In this document: positions 36,513 to 48,358 of the stretch, piece after piece | Numbering within the stretch: the stretch's first letter is position 1 | Layout of the letters: the number at the start of each line of letters is the position of its first letter | Source of the DNA: Rhynchosporium graminicola | Taxonomy: Eukaryota; Ascomycota; Leotiomycetes; Helotiales; Ploettnerulaceae | Length of the DNA stretch: 64,000 nucleotides | Assembly (NCBI GenBank): GCA_900074885.1 | Contig: FJUW01000047.1 | Span: 124,001 to 188,000, forward strand | Direction of reading: 5' to 3' | Translations under genes and position numbers: made by a program | Notes under the pieces: generated by a model | The model's database searches: none | Seen by the model: only the letters and a program-made list of their open reading frames with translations | What the model was told of the DNA's origin: nothing

Positions 36513-39500
36513 ATGCCTCCGTGGTCCAGCAGACTGCTTTCACCCAGCACACGTAATGAAACGGGCCCCAATGCAGTCAATGGACCACTACCAGAATCTC
36601 CTGCGCGATCTCGTCCCAGAATTTCCGAAGCAGATATCCTTAACAACGCTTACGGTATTCCCACCTTGCCTCCCCCATCTCACGCGAACCATGGTGCTTC
36701 GAAAACCTCCAAGCCTATACGAACCTTGAGCCATGGACGCTCAATGAGCCACCCCTTCCCTTCTTTATTCTCGACCAAAAAGAAGCGGCATGATGAATCC
36801 GCGCAGGTGGCTGGATGTGAGTCAACAGATGAGGATTCCGTATCTCCCCTTGCGGCTCGAAATTTTATACAGAACCCAACATCGAACCAGAAAGGCCCCG
36901 ACAAAGACTTAATGAATGGGAAATGCATGACCTGCGATTCTATGGTTCGGTGGCCCAAAGAGTTGAAGGTTTTCAGGTGTACAGTGTGCTTGACGATCAA
37001 TGACTTGAAGCCAATTACACTCGAGGCAAGACGGGGTGATGGACACAGGGCTCCTGTTGCTGCCAGAGCCGGAACATATCCCAGGTCAGGTCAAATTCAT
37101 AAAGGTGTGTGTATTGGGTGGCGGATCGTCCATGCGCTGTGCTGATGATGCAGTTGCTCCTTTATCTATTGGACGGACCAGGCAAATTGTCGATCAATGC
37201 ATCACAACTTATCTCATAGAGCGCTTGAAACACGACGAAGAATCCAATTCAGATCCTCTTCCACTGCAATCATCAACTTGGCAAATTACACCAAAAGGTG
37301 AAGCCATCAAGGCTCAGAAGGCAGCAAGTAATCGGAAAGATAACCTCGATCTGGAAGACAATAGACCTCTGATGTACTCGAAAGAACTTTCTATCACCCA
37401 AACAGACGGGTATCCAGGATCAACAAATTCTTTTGCGTTTGACCCACAGCAGGTCGATGCTCTTCTTTACTCGAAATCCTCTCCTGGTAGCTTTCTTGGT
37501 GCGCACATGGAGCAGAGAGACAAAGGCCCACACTCAAATTTTCAAAGACTAGGCATCTCAAATGACAGAGAGGCAGGGGATAGTGTGCAGCGGAACCAAT
37601 TTGGTGCCACTAATAGCATTTTCAAGCCTCTGGAAGATTATATTATATCCTCATTTGGTTCCTTTGAATGTGTTAACAGCTCATTCAGCACAACACGACC
37701 AAACTTGGCGCCGAGGGCGCAAAGTGAGGGTATTAGACGGACTGTAACAGCTCCACTCGCTGATCGCAGTGTTCGACAGGAGACAGAATTATCTGAGATG
37801 GATGCCAAAACCCTCTTGATTGGTGATTTTGCCGAGAATGGCTCCTGGTGGACTGGTAATCGACCTGATCTACGAAGCCCCGAAAGGTCACAAACTCATC
37901 GTGTGGGGGACAATGATACCACCGATATTGTCACATTGAGGTCTCCTCGTGTCGACTGGTCCGAGGTGAACGAGTGGTATCATTTGGTTCTCAACGCAGG
38001 TAAATCATGGCGGAAGCAGTTGGAAGATACCTCAGAAACACATGTCCCCAAGTTAAAAGTTCCTTCGGCTTTAGAAATGTACGATATTGAAGACCGGATC
38101 ATGGAAGCACAATATTATGTGCAACGAATCCTACTCAACGCTATCGAAAGCCTACTCAAGCGACCTGGACGGCCCTTGAAAGACCCCAGTGATCTTCGTT
38201 TCATTCTGATTATTCTGACGACTCCTCTGTTGTATCCCTCACAGAATATAGCGAAACCAAGGACTCGCAGTCGGTCAAGATCGAGGGACAAACCAGGCAC
38301 TGGGAAAGAAGCGGCTACCGATTCACGAAACAGGGGTACCCAAACTAATGTGCGCGCAAAATCCGATGCAAACAGAGGTAGTACAGGGCAGCACTCAGGA
38401 ATTATCAAACGAATCTTAGGGCTACTGTCAAATGTCCCAAATGAGTGCCATCACCATCTCGTTTCATGGTTTGCCAGATTCTCAGATGGACAGTTTCAGA
38501 GAACAACGGATTTGATTGGCAGCTTTGTAACCTATCGCTTGACAAGGCAGCATGGCAAGAAGCGTGAAGTTGAGCAAGATCCTACGTCGGACTTAGTGCC
38601 AAGCATTGGCGGCTCAGGACGAGCCACTTCTGCTGCCCTTCATGCTGCTCTTGGAGCTCCGGGCCAATCAAGCAAAAAGAAAGATGGCAAACCGAAGCCT
38701 GTTCTTTACAATGATGATTGGCAGATCAAAGCTGCAGCAAGAGTAATGGCCCTGGTCTTTGCAGCGAACAATAGCGGGCTGGCCAGGCGTGGTGAAGTGA
38801 AGCCTGTACTGGCTACTCTATCAGGCGCTCATAGCGCAGGTCTGGCTGCTCGAGATAAGGCGCATAGTCACGGACAGATCCTACCCACAAGCGACTTCTA
38901 CAACACTCTGCTGGACTATTCGGATCTAATAGCAGATTTTGAAGCATGGGAGTCAAAACGTGGTAAGTTCGCCTTCTGCCAATACCCCTTCTTCCTTAGC
39001 ATTTGGGCCAAGATCCAGATCATGGAACATGACGCCAAACGTCAGATGGAGGTGAAGGCGAGGGAAGCATTTTTTGACAGTATTATGACACGGAAATCTG
39101 TCAACCAATACCTAGTCCTAAAGATCCGAAGAGACTGTCTCGTCGAAGACAGTTTGAAAGGAGTTGGCGAAGTCGTGGGTACTGGCGGAGAGGAGATCAA
39201 GAAGGGCCTCCGTATCGAATTTCGCGGTGAAGAAGGCATCGATGCCGGTGGTCTACGGAAAGAATGGTTTCTGCTGTTGGTCAGGGATGTCTTCAATCCC
39301 GAGCATGGTAATTTCTCTCAGCAGGTAGGTACGACGGTGCTGACAGACTTTCAGGAATGTTCGCCTATGACGATGACTCTGGCTTTTGCTATTTTAATCC
39401 CAACAGCTTTGAAACAACGGATCAATTCTTTCTCGTAGGAGTTGTGCTCGGCTTGGCAATTTACAACTCTACTATCCTAGACGTTGCACTTCCTCCTTTT

Positions 39501-40277
39501 GCCTTCCGCAAGTTACTTGCAGCTGCTCCTCCAGCTGCACCAGGAGCAACATCGCACGCGAAACCTTCCATGACTTATTCCCTTGAAGACTTAGCTGAAT
39601 ATCGACCAACATTAGCCCGTGGACTTCGACAGCTTCTTGACTTTGAGGGCGATGTGGAAGCGACCTTCTGTCGAGACTTCGTAGCCGATGTTGATCGATA
39701 TGGCCAAATTATACAGATACCACTATGCCCAGACGGGGAAACGAAAGCGGTCACGAATTCCAATAGAAGGGAGTTCGTTGATCTATACGTTCGATACCTT
39801 CTTGACACTGCGGTTACTCGCCAGTTTGAGCCGTTCAAAAGAGGCTTTTTTACTGTCTGCGGAGGAAATGCCCTGTCTCTTTTTAGGCCAGAAGAGATTG
39901 AGCTCCTTATCAGAGGTTCTGATGAGCCGCTTGATATTGCTTCGCTTCGAGCAGTGTCTGTATGCGACAATTGGAAAGTGCCGAATGCTGCAGAAACCGA
40001 ACCGGTTGTACAATGGTTCTGGCAATCCTTCCAAGCTGCCAACCCGAAGGATCAAAGAAAGTTGCTCAGTTTCATCACAGGAAGTGATCGTATTCCTGCA
40101 ATGGGCGCAACGAACCTTGTGATTAAACTTTCATGTCTCGGTGACGATTGTCCCAGGTTTCCAGTAGCACGTACGTGCTTCAATATGATATCTTTATGGC
40201 GTTATGGCTCGAAGGAAAAGCTGGAGCATATGCTATGGCGGGCAGTGAACGAGAGCGAGGGATTTGGATTAAAGTAA
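36513..40277 (+). CDS. HUL4: HUL4-like HECT-type E3 ubiquitin ligase
   Basis: Exons 36513-37104, 37154-39307 and 39355-40277 give about 1222 residues. The start MPPWSSRLL is the first in-frame ATG after a stop at 36480. Near residues 137-165 lies a zinc-ribbon-like cluster (GKCMTCDSMVRWPKELKVFRCTVC), a mark of Hul4. The middle is poorly conserved except for the stretch around DLEDNRP and helical segments near residues 480-620. The HECT domain occupies about residues 880-1222: LRIEFRGEEGIDAGGLRKEWF, VFNPEHGMFAYDDDSGFCYFNP, GVVLGLAIYNSTILDVALPPFAFRKLL, and the thioester-forming Cys at residue 1190 (ARTCFNMI), 32 residues from the C-terminus. The 47 nt intron between them is short but required for HGMFAYDD. 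Yeast Hul4 acts in ubiquitylation of nuclear and misfolded proteins. Confidence 0.9.
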
Positions 40278-40567
40278 TGCATCATGGAAGGCGTTTGCAT
40301 TGTATGCGGTACAGTATGCCGTGAGTACTTGGAGATCATCGGAGAGCGAGGGCTTTGTGAGGCGTTTACAGTTCGTTCACGACGACTTCCTATGACATAA
40401 TAATCAACAACACAATTGAGCGCTCTTGTGCTCGCTTAATTACCTCTTTGCAGAAGTTGACAAAATTCTTCAAGTCTGAACGTAATGGTACATACTTATC
40501 ACACATATCTTTTGTACAGCTAAAGCCAGACCTATGCACCCAATAACCCCATTTCCCTCAGGGCAGA

Positions 40568-41368
40568 TCAGCTAGTTACAGCATCCGGATTTCCTCTAGC
40601 CTGAGTCATGATAGCCTCCTCTCTTTTCCTCTTCGCATTGACTTCAGCCATCATAATAGCATCTCTCTCGCTCCTAGCATCCTGTTCTTCAATCTCCTGA
40701 ACCTGTCTCAGGTCTTCTGCTGTAGGCTTCAAAACCCTCGCCCTCGTAACAGCCAATAGCTGATCCAAGATCTCCGACTCGGGTCGATGCTTCATATTGA
40801 TGACCTCTGTCCTCTCCGTCGGCGGTCCGGCTTTCGTCGCTGCTACAGGAGCGCTGGATGTCTGCTTCGTAGTTGTAGATGATATCTCGGTCTTGATGGT
40901 CTCTGCTGCTTCGGGGGTCGTGAAGTGGATCGTCATGAGGGCTGGGCCGGTTTGATCGTTCGTACGGTTTACTGTCATAGGGATGGCGGGGTTGTGGTAC
41001 TTTAATCTGGGTAGGCAATGGCGCCAGAATTTCCTGAAGTAGTTGTCAATATATGTATGGGATGCTTTGAGGTTCCAAGTAGGAGATAAGCTACCTTGGT
41101 CCATAATGTCCATCTTCCACAGCGCGCGCAAAGTCCATGTGTATCCTCGTTACTTCGGGTGGTAATATCGCTGCCCCTGGACCTATTCTTATGGCGAGTA
41201 GCTAAATGCTAGGTCAATCGGTGTCTGAAGATAGTCATGGCTGGCTGCGGTCTCGAGAGGTCATTACCTTCTACAGAGCGGATTGTTAGCATACATCCAG
41301 CGCAATAGCCACATATTCATTAGACTTACAGCTCTCAGCTTTCTCATTCGCGTTACTATAGCCACCAT
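40568..41368 (-). CDS. mitochondrial ribosomal protein, L51/S25/CI-B8 fold (MRP49-like)
   Basis: Exons 41368-41330, 41201-41095 and 41033-40568 give about 203 residues: MVAIVTRMRKLRA, then LLAIRIGPGAAILPPEVTRI, ARAVEDGHYGPRKFWRHCLPRLKYHNPAIPMTVNRT. The KFWRxCLPRLKYxNPxxPM pattern is the thioredoxin-like L51/S25/CI-B8 domain. Yeast Mrp49 (mL61) is the closest fit. The basic, helical C-terminal half (residues about 90-203, RARVLKPTAEDL, AKRKREEAI) is an extension. Between exons 1 and 2 an extra AAG at 41268-41270 has a good acceptor before it and a donor after it and could be a 3 nt microexon adding one Lys. The protein acts inside the mitochondrial ribosome. Confidence 0.75.
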
Positions 41369-41570
41369 CTTAAATAATGTGCTCGCCCTGTCATCTGTTC
41401 TATCTGGTTACCTTGTAGTGCACTGCACTGCATCAAATGTAAATTATTTAAGCAAGGCGCTACTGCATCTCAATCCCTGCCAAAAAGAAGTTTAGGGGCA
41501 CCTGAGCTCTCAAGGCTGAACATATGTTTATCACATCTTACACACAGTGTACCCATTTCCACAACGCTCA

Positions 41571-43743
41571 ATGGCAGCAAGTACTCGAATAGCCCAAAAG
41601 GTGGTAAGGCAGGTTCGGATCTCACTGGCTGATATTCCAACCTTTCTGTGTCCAGCGATTCTCAGGACAACCTCTACACCACTTGGATGCGTCTACAAGG
41701 CGCGACAGCAACCTTCCATTGGAGCTTCACAGAGAAGGGACGTCACTTCGATAGCACGCGATCCTGCTAAAATCTTACAACCTCCTCGGAGGTCCAGTAT
41801 AGAGAAGTTGCCGAAACAGTGTGCAGGATGTGGAGCGCTCTCGCAAACCATTGACACCGAAGGTGCTGGATTTTATACTCTAACCAGGAAATCAGTGAGG
41901 AGTTTCACGGAAGGCGTTACGACTCCTGGTCTATCTCCCGAGGACAAAGTAGTCAAGGCTGCTCTTGAACGAGCAGGTGTTGAAGCTGCAAGTCTCAATC
42001 TGGGGGGCTTGGAAGCCCCAGGTCAGTGTTGAGATGAACAGGAAAATGAATTGAAAGCTAATTCTTGCAGTGACTATTGCGGAAACACCTGTCTGCGATA
42101 GATGCCACAAACTCAAGCATCATGAGACTGGTGCCTCTATTTACCATCCTTCCATGCAGTCTATACAAGACACGATATTCGAATCTCCGCATAAATACAA
42201 CCATGTCTACCATGTCATCGATGCGGCAGATTTCCCCATGTCCCTCGTTCCTGGGTTACAAAAGCTGTTGAATATCACTCCACAGAGATCTCTCAACCGA
42301 AGGTCGAAAACGGGGAGATTCTACCATGGCCGCAAGACAGAAGTCAGCTTCATTATCACACGATCCGATTTACTCGCGCCCGTGAAGGAACAAGTCGATT
42401 CGCTCATGCCGTACTTACGTGAAGTTCTCCGCGATGCATTAGGAAGATCAGCGAAAGACGTTCGTCTGGGTAACGTCCGGTGCGTGAGTGCAAAGCAAGC
42501 TTGGTGGATAAAGGAACTCAAGGAAGACATCTGGAAAAGAGGTGGTGCTGGCTGGATGGTCGGTAAGGTCAATGTTGGGAAGAGCCAGCTTTTCCACGAT
42601 GTCTTTCCTAAGGGGAGAAGTACTCCAAACAAGAAACTCGGCACGATTTTGCCTGCGAGATCTGGCCCGAAATTGGATGAGAAGAAGAATTCTGCGCTTG
42701 CGGAGCCAGTGGAAGTAAGTACAGAAAACATACAAGAAGAAAAATCTGAAAACTTGGTCGCTTGGGAGATTGTAAATCCCGCTCTAGGTGCAGAAACTTC
42801 AAAGACACATGACGCTTTCCACAAGTACGAATGGTCCACTTTTGACTCTCTCGACACATCTTCACTCCTGCCACCTGCTCCGGCTGAAGTCGACTACCCA
42901 TCAATGCCACTGGTATCCTCCCTCCCAGGCACAACTGCCTCTCCAATCCGTCTTTCCTTCGGCAACGGAAAGGGCGAGCTCATCGACCTTCCAGGCCTAT
43001 CACGAGGCGATCTCGAGCTCCATGTACAGCCAGAATACCGCTCAAACCTGGTAATGCGCTCCCGGATCCAGCCAGAGCAAGTATCCATCAAACCTGGCCA
43101 ATCTCTGCTTCTAGGTGGCTTCATCCGCATCACTCCTACAGATCCCGACCTCGTCATTCTCTCTTATGCTTTTACGCCTATCTTGCCCCATGTCACATCG
43201 ACTGAGAAAGCAATCGGTACGCAAGAGCAAACAAGGGAGTCTTCTGTCGTGAACATGTCCCTTCCTGGAACAGGGAAGAAGACGAGGTCTGCAGGGATTT
43301 TTCCACTGAAGTGGGATGTGACGCGCTCGCGAGCTGGCCCTATTACCGATCCCAAAGTAGTAGGCATCAATCCGACGAAACTGCCATACAAGATATTCTC
43401 CACGGATATCTTGGTCGAAGGCTGCGGGTGGGTGGAACTCGTTGCGCAGGTCCGCAAGAACTCTGGGGATAGGAGTCGGGTTTCTCAGGTGCAGCAGTAT
43501 GGTATGCAGGATCAGCAGGGTCATGAGCTACTTGGGTCGCATGATGATGTGGAATACGATGTTGATCCTGACTGTCCTTCTGTGGAAGTATTCACTCCCG
43601 AGGGCAAATTCATCAGTGCGAGGAGGCCGATGAATGCTTGGTTGCGTGTATTGGAGAAGCCAGTCAAGCAGAGTAAGGGGCGGCCAAGGAGATCTATGAA
43701 AGGTATGAAGAAGACGGAGAAAAGGAGGCTTAGGGCGTATTGA
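41571..43743 (+). CDS. GEP3: GEP3/YqeH-type mitochondrial GTPase
   Basis: Exons 41571-42021 and 42071-43743 give 707 residues; the ATG at 41571 is preferred to a GTG at 41547. A basic, Ser/Arg-rich leader suggests a mitochondrial presequence. A CxxC...CDRC zinc ribbon (QCAGCGALSQ and PVCDRCHKLKHH) precedes a circularly permuted GTPase: the G4-like ITRSDLL comes before the P-loop GKVNVGKSQLFHDVF (near residue 315), followed by PGTTASPIR and the DLPGL motif. A long C-terminal part follows, with GFIRITP, PLKWDVTRSRAGP and GEGWVEL-like sequences. This order is diagnostic of YqeH/Gep3. Gep3 is linked to mitochondrial small-subunit ribosome assembly and to prohibitin genetics. The C-terminal insert is longer than in bacteria, as usual in fungi. 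Confidence 0.85.
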
Positions 43744-44226
43744 TTTTACTGGAAGAGATCTTCGATACTCTCTACCCTGTACGCATAAATTTACGTATAT
43801 AGCAGATCTGAGACATGATCATTTATTACTGTTATGTAATGAATGAACACTCCATACTCTAGCAACTATTCTGCTGCAGAGCAACTTGATCCTCGTATTC
43901 AACTTGCTGTGATTCTCATCTATAGCCAGGGAGAATCAGGCCTCTTCGCCAATGTACAACTACGCAACAGCCTTGATATCTTGCCACTCCTCAAATAGTC
44001 ATCCCAGTACAAGTATGAGGATAAAAAAAGATGCGTATATAGAACCTCACAGTCTGCACTCACCACCTACCTGACCCATCCTCAACCATTCACTCACGCA
44101 TAAATATTCCTCGGATAGCCCAGCCCATCCCAGCCCATTTCGCATCCCACAAAGCGCACCCATCAAAACCCTCAAAAGCCCATGATTTTTCAAAAGCTCT
44201 AAACCGCGTTCGTGCCTTTATAAGCT
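43744..44226. other. intergenic, flank of the transposon
   Basis: Non-coding; contains a short run of cccagcccat repeats near 44120. No gene. Confidence 0.5.
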
Positions 44227-44418
44227 ATTCTTCGGTTTGGCGTGATTCTTCAGTAAATAACGCCGGTACACCGCCTTTTAGTGTGAACCCCACTAAATAT
44301 TAATATGCTATAATTATCAGAACTAGAAACTACTAAAGCTCTATGAATACTATACCGATTTGCCTCCAAACTACTTCTTTTTGAAGCTCTTAATCTATAG
44401 AGTATATATTAAGTCTGC
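44227..44418 (+). repeat. left terminal inverted repeat
   Basis: Matches the reverse complement of 47229-47420 with only a handful of differences by eye. Confidence 0.9.
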
Positions 44419-44799
44419 TATAATATTAATATTATAGCTCCTAATCTACTAGTATAGAAAACATACTAAATCGATTAAGTACTACGTTCAGGAGAGAATC
44501 TTAACCTACGCGCCTTAGTAAGAGAGTATAGAATAATATATAAGATAATTTACTAGCGTAATCGTCGAATCCAACAAGATAAGGCTCTAAATCGACGCCG
44601 GAGAGGTCCTTAGCTAGTAATAACTGATAATATAGAGCTATATATTATAGCTCTATTAGAGAGAGATCCAGATCTATACTTAGATAAGATTACTACAAAC
44701 CTTTACGAAGCTTAAAATATCGATATATCGATTAATAAAGTCTCTAAAGCTCTAAAACGAATTAAATATACTAAGAAAGTACTCTTAGTATCTGCGGCC

Positions 44800-45420
44800 T
44801 AACGAAACGACGAATTAATCGCTACTTAGAGGTATAAGATAGTATTCTAGAATTCTTACTACTTTTACTTTATCGATAAATCTGCTTATAACGAACGTAT
44901 AGCAGAAAGAAGGAGAGGTTAGGCTCTAAGAGGAGCTCTAGCAGAGGTATCGAGGGTTCTAAAAAGGTCGATAAGGTAGTTAATATTACCGGTATACTCT
45001 ATAAGGGAGTATTATTAGCTTTTAATCTTCTAAGGCTCTATCACTATAGAGATCTTCACTAAATAGCTTAAAAAGAGTATCTTACCGGAGTATATTAAGC
45101 TTAGAATCAGAGTTATTATTATAGATAACGCCTCTATCTATAGAGCTCCTAAAGTCGCTATCTTATGCGCTACCTTTAGTCTTCAGCTTAAATATCTCCT
45201 ACTATATTACCCCTTTTTCAACCTAATTAAAGAGAGTTTCGCAGATCTAAAGGCGTAGATTAGAAGAAATTAGAGGTAGAAATAGTATACCTAGGAGGAG
45301 TTTAAAAGCTTCTTAATACTAGCTATACGTATAGTTAGAATTAGAGCTAAAGCTCAACGTAGAGCAAGGGCACATTTTCGCTATTATGAGTACTAAGGTC
45401 TTAAAGAAGAAGAAGAAGAA
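44800..45420 (+). pseudogene. degenerate DDE transposase
   Basis: In the plus frame, IIIDNASIYRAPKVAIL (about 45112) and LKYLLLYYPFFNLIKESFADLKA, stop, IRRN follow each other, matching the second D and third E/D of the IS630/Tc1 DDE_3 catalytic core (DNASIH, YSPDFNPIEEAF). The second aspartate of the PDFN motif is lost (PFFN). Several TAG/TAA stops break the frame upstream and downstream. Broken, not functional. Confidence 0.8.
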
Positions 45421-45463
45421 GAAGGCATATAAATAGCTATAATTACTAGAAATTTACTCTCTA

Positions 45464-45502
45464 CTCCTCCTCCTCCTCCTCCTCCTCCTCCTCCTCCTCC
45501 TC
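45464..45502. repeat. (CTC)n microsatellite inside the transposon
   Basis: About 13 CTC units. Confidence 0.9.
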
Positions 45503-47228
45503 TTCTATAGTTTATTATACTTCTTACTAATTATACTACTTCTTAAATACCTTTAAATTCATCTTTATAACCTTTAAGACTCTAGCTTTTATTCAAAGCT
45601 CTATTCCCTCTCTAATCGTTATCTCTAATATTATAGCTATATTATACTCTTACTCTATAAATATCTTAATAGCGAAGTCGAATTACGAAGCTATAGAAGC
45701 TTTAGGGAGTAGTAAGAGCTTATGAAGAAACGTTTTCAGCGTAAATAACACCTCCTCAGAATTACTACTGCTACGCAGTAGGCTCGACTCTCGTAGATCT
45801 GCTATCGATAGAAACTCACTCCTAGCTCTCTTCTATAGTCGATTTAGAGGTAATTAAGGTTCAGGCAGTCGATATTTATAGTCTAGAGGAGGTATATTAA
45901 GTTAAGGGTATATCGGAGGTTAAAAATAGCCCTATAAGCTAGGAGTATAAGGAGACTATACTAGAGGAGGTTAAGGAGGTTATATTATAGAGTACTAATA
46001 TAGGAAGCTATTTAGAGGCTAATAAGGCGTCTGCAGAGGGTATTAGGCTCCTATTCGACGTTCCGGTAATGAAAATAAATCATAGTAAGACTCTCTCTTC
46101 TTCTGCTTCCTCCCTTTTCTCTCCTTTACTTCTTCTGCCTCTCGACGCCTAGTAAGCTCTCTTAACAAGTCTCCTCTATAAAGTATAGAAGGCTTATTAA
46201 TTATAGTAACTCCTTCTTTAATATCATAGCCCTAGCGAGTTAAATCAGCTCCTGAGAGGTAATAGTACTTATTATTATTTACCTAGCAAAAGCGAGTAGT
46301 TGAACTATAAGAGCTAACTTTATAAGCCTATAGTACTTGAATTAAGGTTAAGAGCTCCTTAAAGGTTCCTTTTTCGGCTTAATAGCTTAGTTTCTCCTTC
46401 TCTATCAACTATACTATTACTATACGAGGTTTCTTAAGCTTTAGCACCTCCTCTCTCTCCTCTCTCAGATCTCTATATACACGCTTTAGAATAGTAATAA
46501 TTAGAGGCTTTACTAGTCTTAGATCTTTCTATAGAGGTCGAACTATACTCTAAGGAGTTAAGACGATACTAAAGTAAATCTGGAGTCTGAGTATCTTCTC
46601 CTTGCCTTTAGCTCCTTAGTTTGAAACTCGTTTGATAATATAGTCGAAATCAGCTAAATTACTAATATCTACCTTAGTCGGATTACTATTAGCTCTATAC
46701 GTAGCGTACTAGCAAGTATAATCTCTTCTTAGGCTGGAAATACCCCTTGAATTAATAATATTATCTGCTACCTCTCTAGTAGTCTCCTTAATCGATTAGT
46801 AGGTATATCCCTCCTCTCCTAGCTTATTTGAAACACTACTAATTGTACTGCTAATACGCTCGCTGTCTAGGTAGTATCGAATTTCTAACTCTACAACTTA
46901 TATAATAATCTGCGGAGGCGAAGAAGAGAGTATAATCGATTCAGGTGGAGGTAAAGGCGTCGATTAGCTTGCTATAGCTAGTGCTAGTACTATAGCTGGT
47001 ACTAGTACTAGTACTGGTACTATAGCTAGTACTGTAGCTAGTACTATAGCTACAACTGAGTCTATAGTAGGCTCAGTAGACTTAGTTGCAGTACTCTTAG
47101 TATTGATTTTCAGGGTTATTTTAGCTAGTTGTACTAGCGCAGAAGGTAGTCGAGTACGTAGTTTAGTCGATTTACGTCCTTTTGGAGCTTTTATACTAAT
47201 CTTAGAAGCAGATTTAGAAGGTATAGCC

Positions 47229-47420
47229 GCAGACTGAATATATACTCTATAGATTAAGAGCTTCAAAAAGAAGTAGTTTAGAGGCAAATCGGTATAGTAT
47301 TCATAGAGCTTTAGTGGTTTCTAGTTCTGATAATTATAGCATATTAATATTTAGTGGGGTTCATACTAAAAGGCGGTATACCGGCGTTATTTACTGAAGA
47401 ATCACGCCAAACCGAAGAAT
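47229..47420 (-). repeat. right terminal inverted repeat
   Basis: Mirror of 44227-44418. Confidence 0.9.
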
Positions 47421-48358
47421 CACTGTACCTTCAGAAACTCCAAGAATCTAAAACCCAAAACCCAACAATCTTCCATAACTCTACTTCTCAAATCCTAAAA
47501 AAAAAAAAAAAACTTCACGTTTTCAAATGATCATACTTATCCCCTCAATTCCCAGAATAAACCTCACTCACTCGCTCACTCACTCACTCACTCACTCACT
47601 CACCCACTCACCCACTCACCTAGCTACCAGACAGGAGGCTTACCTTAGACATTCAGTCATTCACTCAGTCATTCATTTAATCAAGCATCACTACTCAGTC
47701 CTCCCTCCCATCCCTCCCCCCTCATCTCAAAAAAACCAGACTACCAATCTCCGCTGCATGTACCATCAAAGATAACCATCGAGCTAAATAACAAACTGTT
47801 CAAGCAAGTCTGTCTAGCAACGCCTAGATGTCATATTCCGAAATTTGATCGGGGCTGAGCGCTTGAAACTTCATTTCTCCGTGGTGGAATAAGAGTGGAT
47901 CTTGCGGATCGATTTAGGTTACGTAGTCTAGGTAGTTTGTAAAGCCTTGATATTGTTACGTGACTTTTGCTGATGAGTGCAGCTGGAGGGAGAGTTGTGG
48001 GTCAAACCAATCTGTCTACGTATAAAGTCACGAAAATGCTTCATGATGCTATTAAATACATTCCTAGTTTCGTCGTGGAGGGACTTCTTCATTTTATATG
48101 GGCTTGGTTGTCCTCAGTTCTCTTCTCTATCTTATAAACACCTCACGGAGCTCATCTGGGACGAGCGTGTGCCTGGTTTACAGATTCATGACATAGTTGC
48201 TTTATAGCCACAGAAGATACACCTAACAACATAAGAGGTGCATTCTAATGTCTTCATCATTCATACCACATACAGAGTGACTAGCAATACTTCTACTTTT
48301 CCGTTTCTCAGTTTCAACGCCAGGATCGAGATCTCTTTCAAGCACATGAGATGGAAAT
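47421..48358. other. intergenic, simple repeats
   Basis: Includes a poly-A run near 47500 and the (CACT)n block at 47563-47619. No gene recognised. Confidence 0.5.
47563..47619. repeat. (CACT)n repeat
   Basis: About 14 units of actc/cact, with a few variant units. Confidence 0.85.

Larger units (their letters stand above)
44227..47420 (+). mobile_element. RIP-degraded DNA transposon with 192 bp terminal inverted repeats, IS630/Tc1-type
   Basis: Two near-identical arms, 44227-44418 and 47229-47420, are reverse complements of each other and delimit 3.2 kb of very A/T-rich, TpA-rich DNA. Between them is a ruined transposase on the plus strand. The termini contain two short repeats of ttcttc separated by ggtttggcgtga, and the outer tip is attcttcggtttggcg. 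I see no clear target-site duplication: flanks differ (left ..tataagct, right cactgtac..). Second-half coding (46964-47287 minus, beginning inside the right arm) may be a second, similarly mutated gene. Interpretation: inactivated copy. Confidence 0.85.

Noticed and set aside
47563..47619. CRISPR-like array
   Set aside because: The repeat is a plain tetranucleotide microsatellite without spacers, in a fungal genome.
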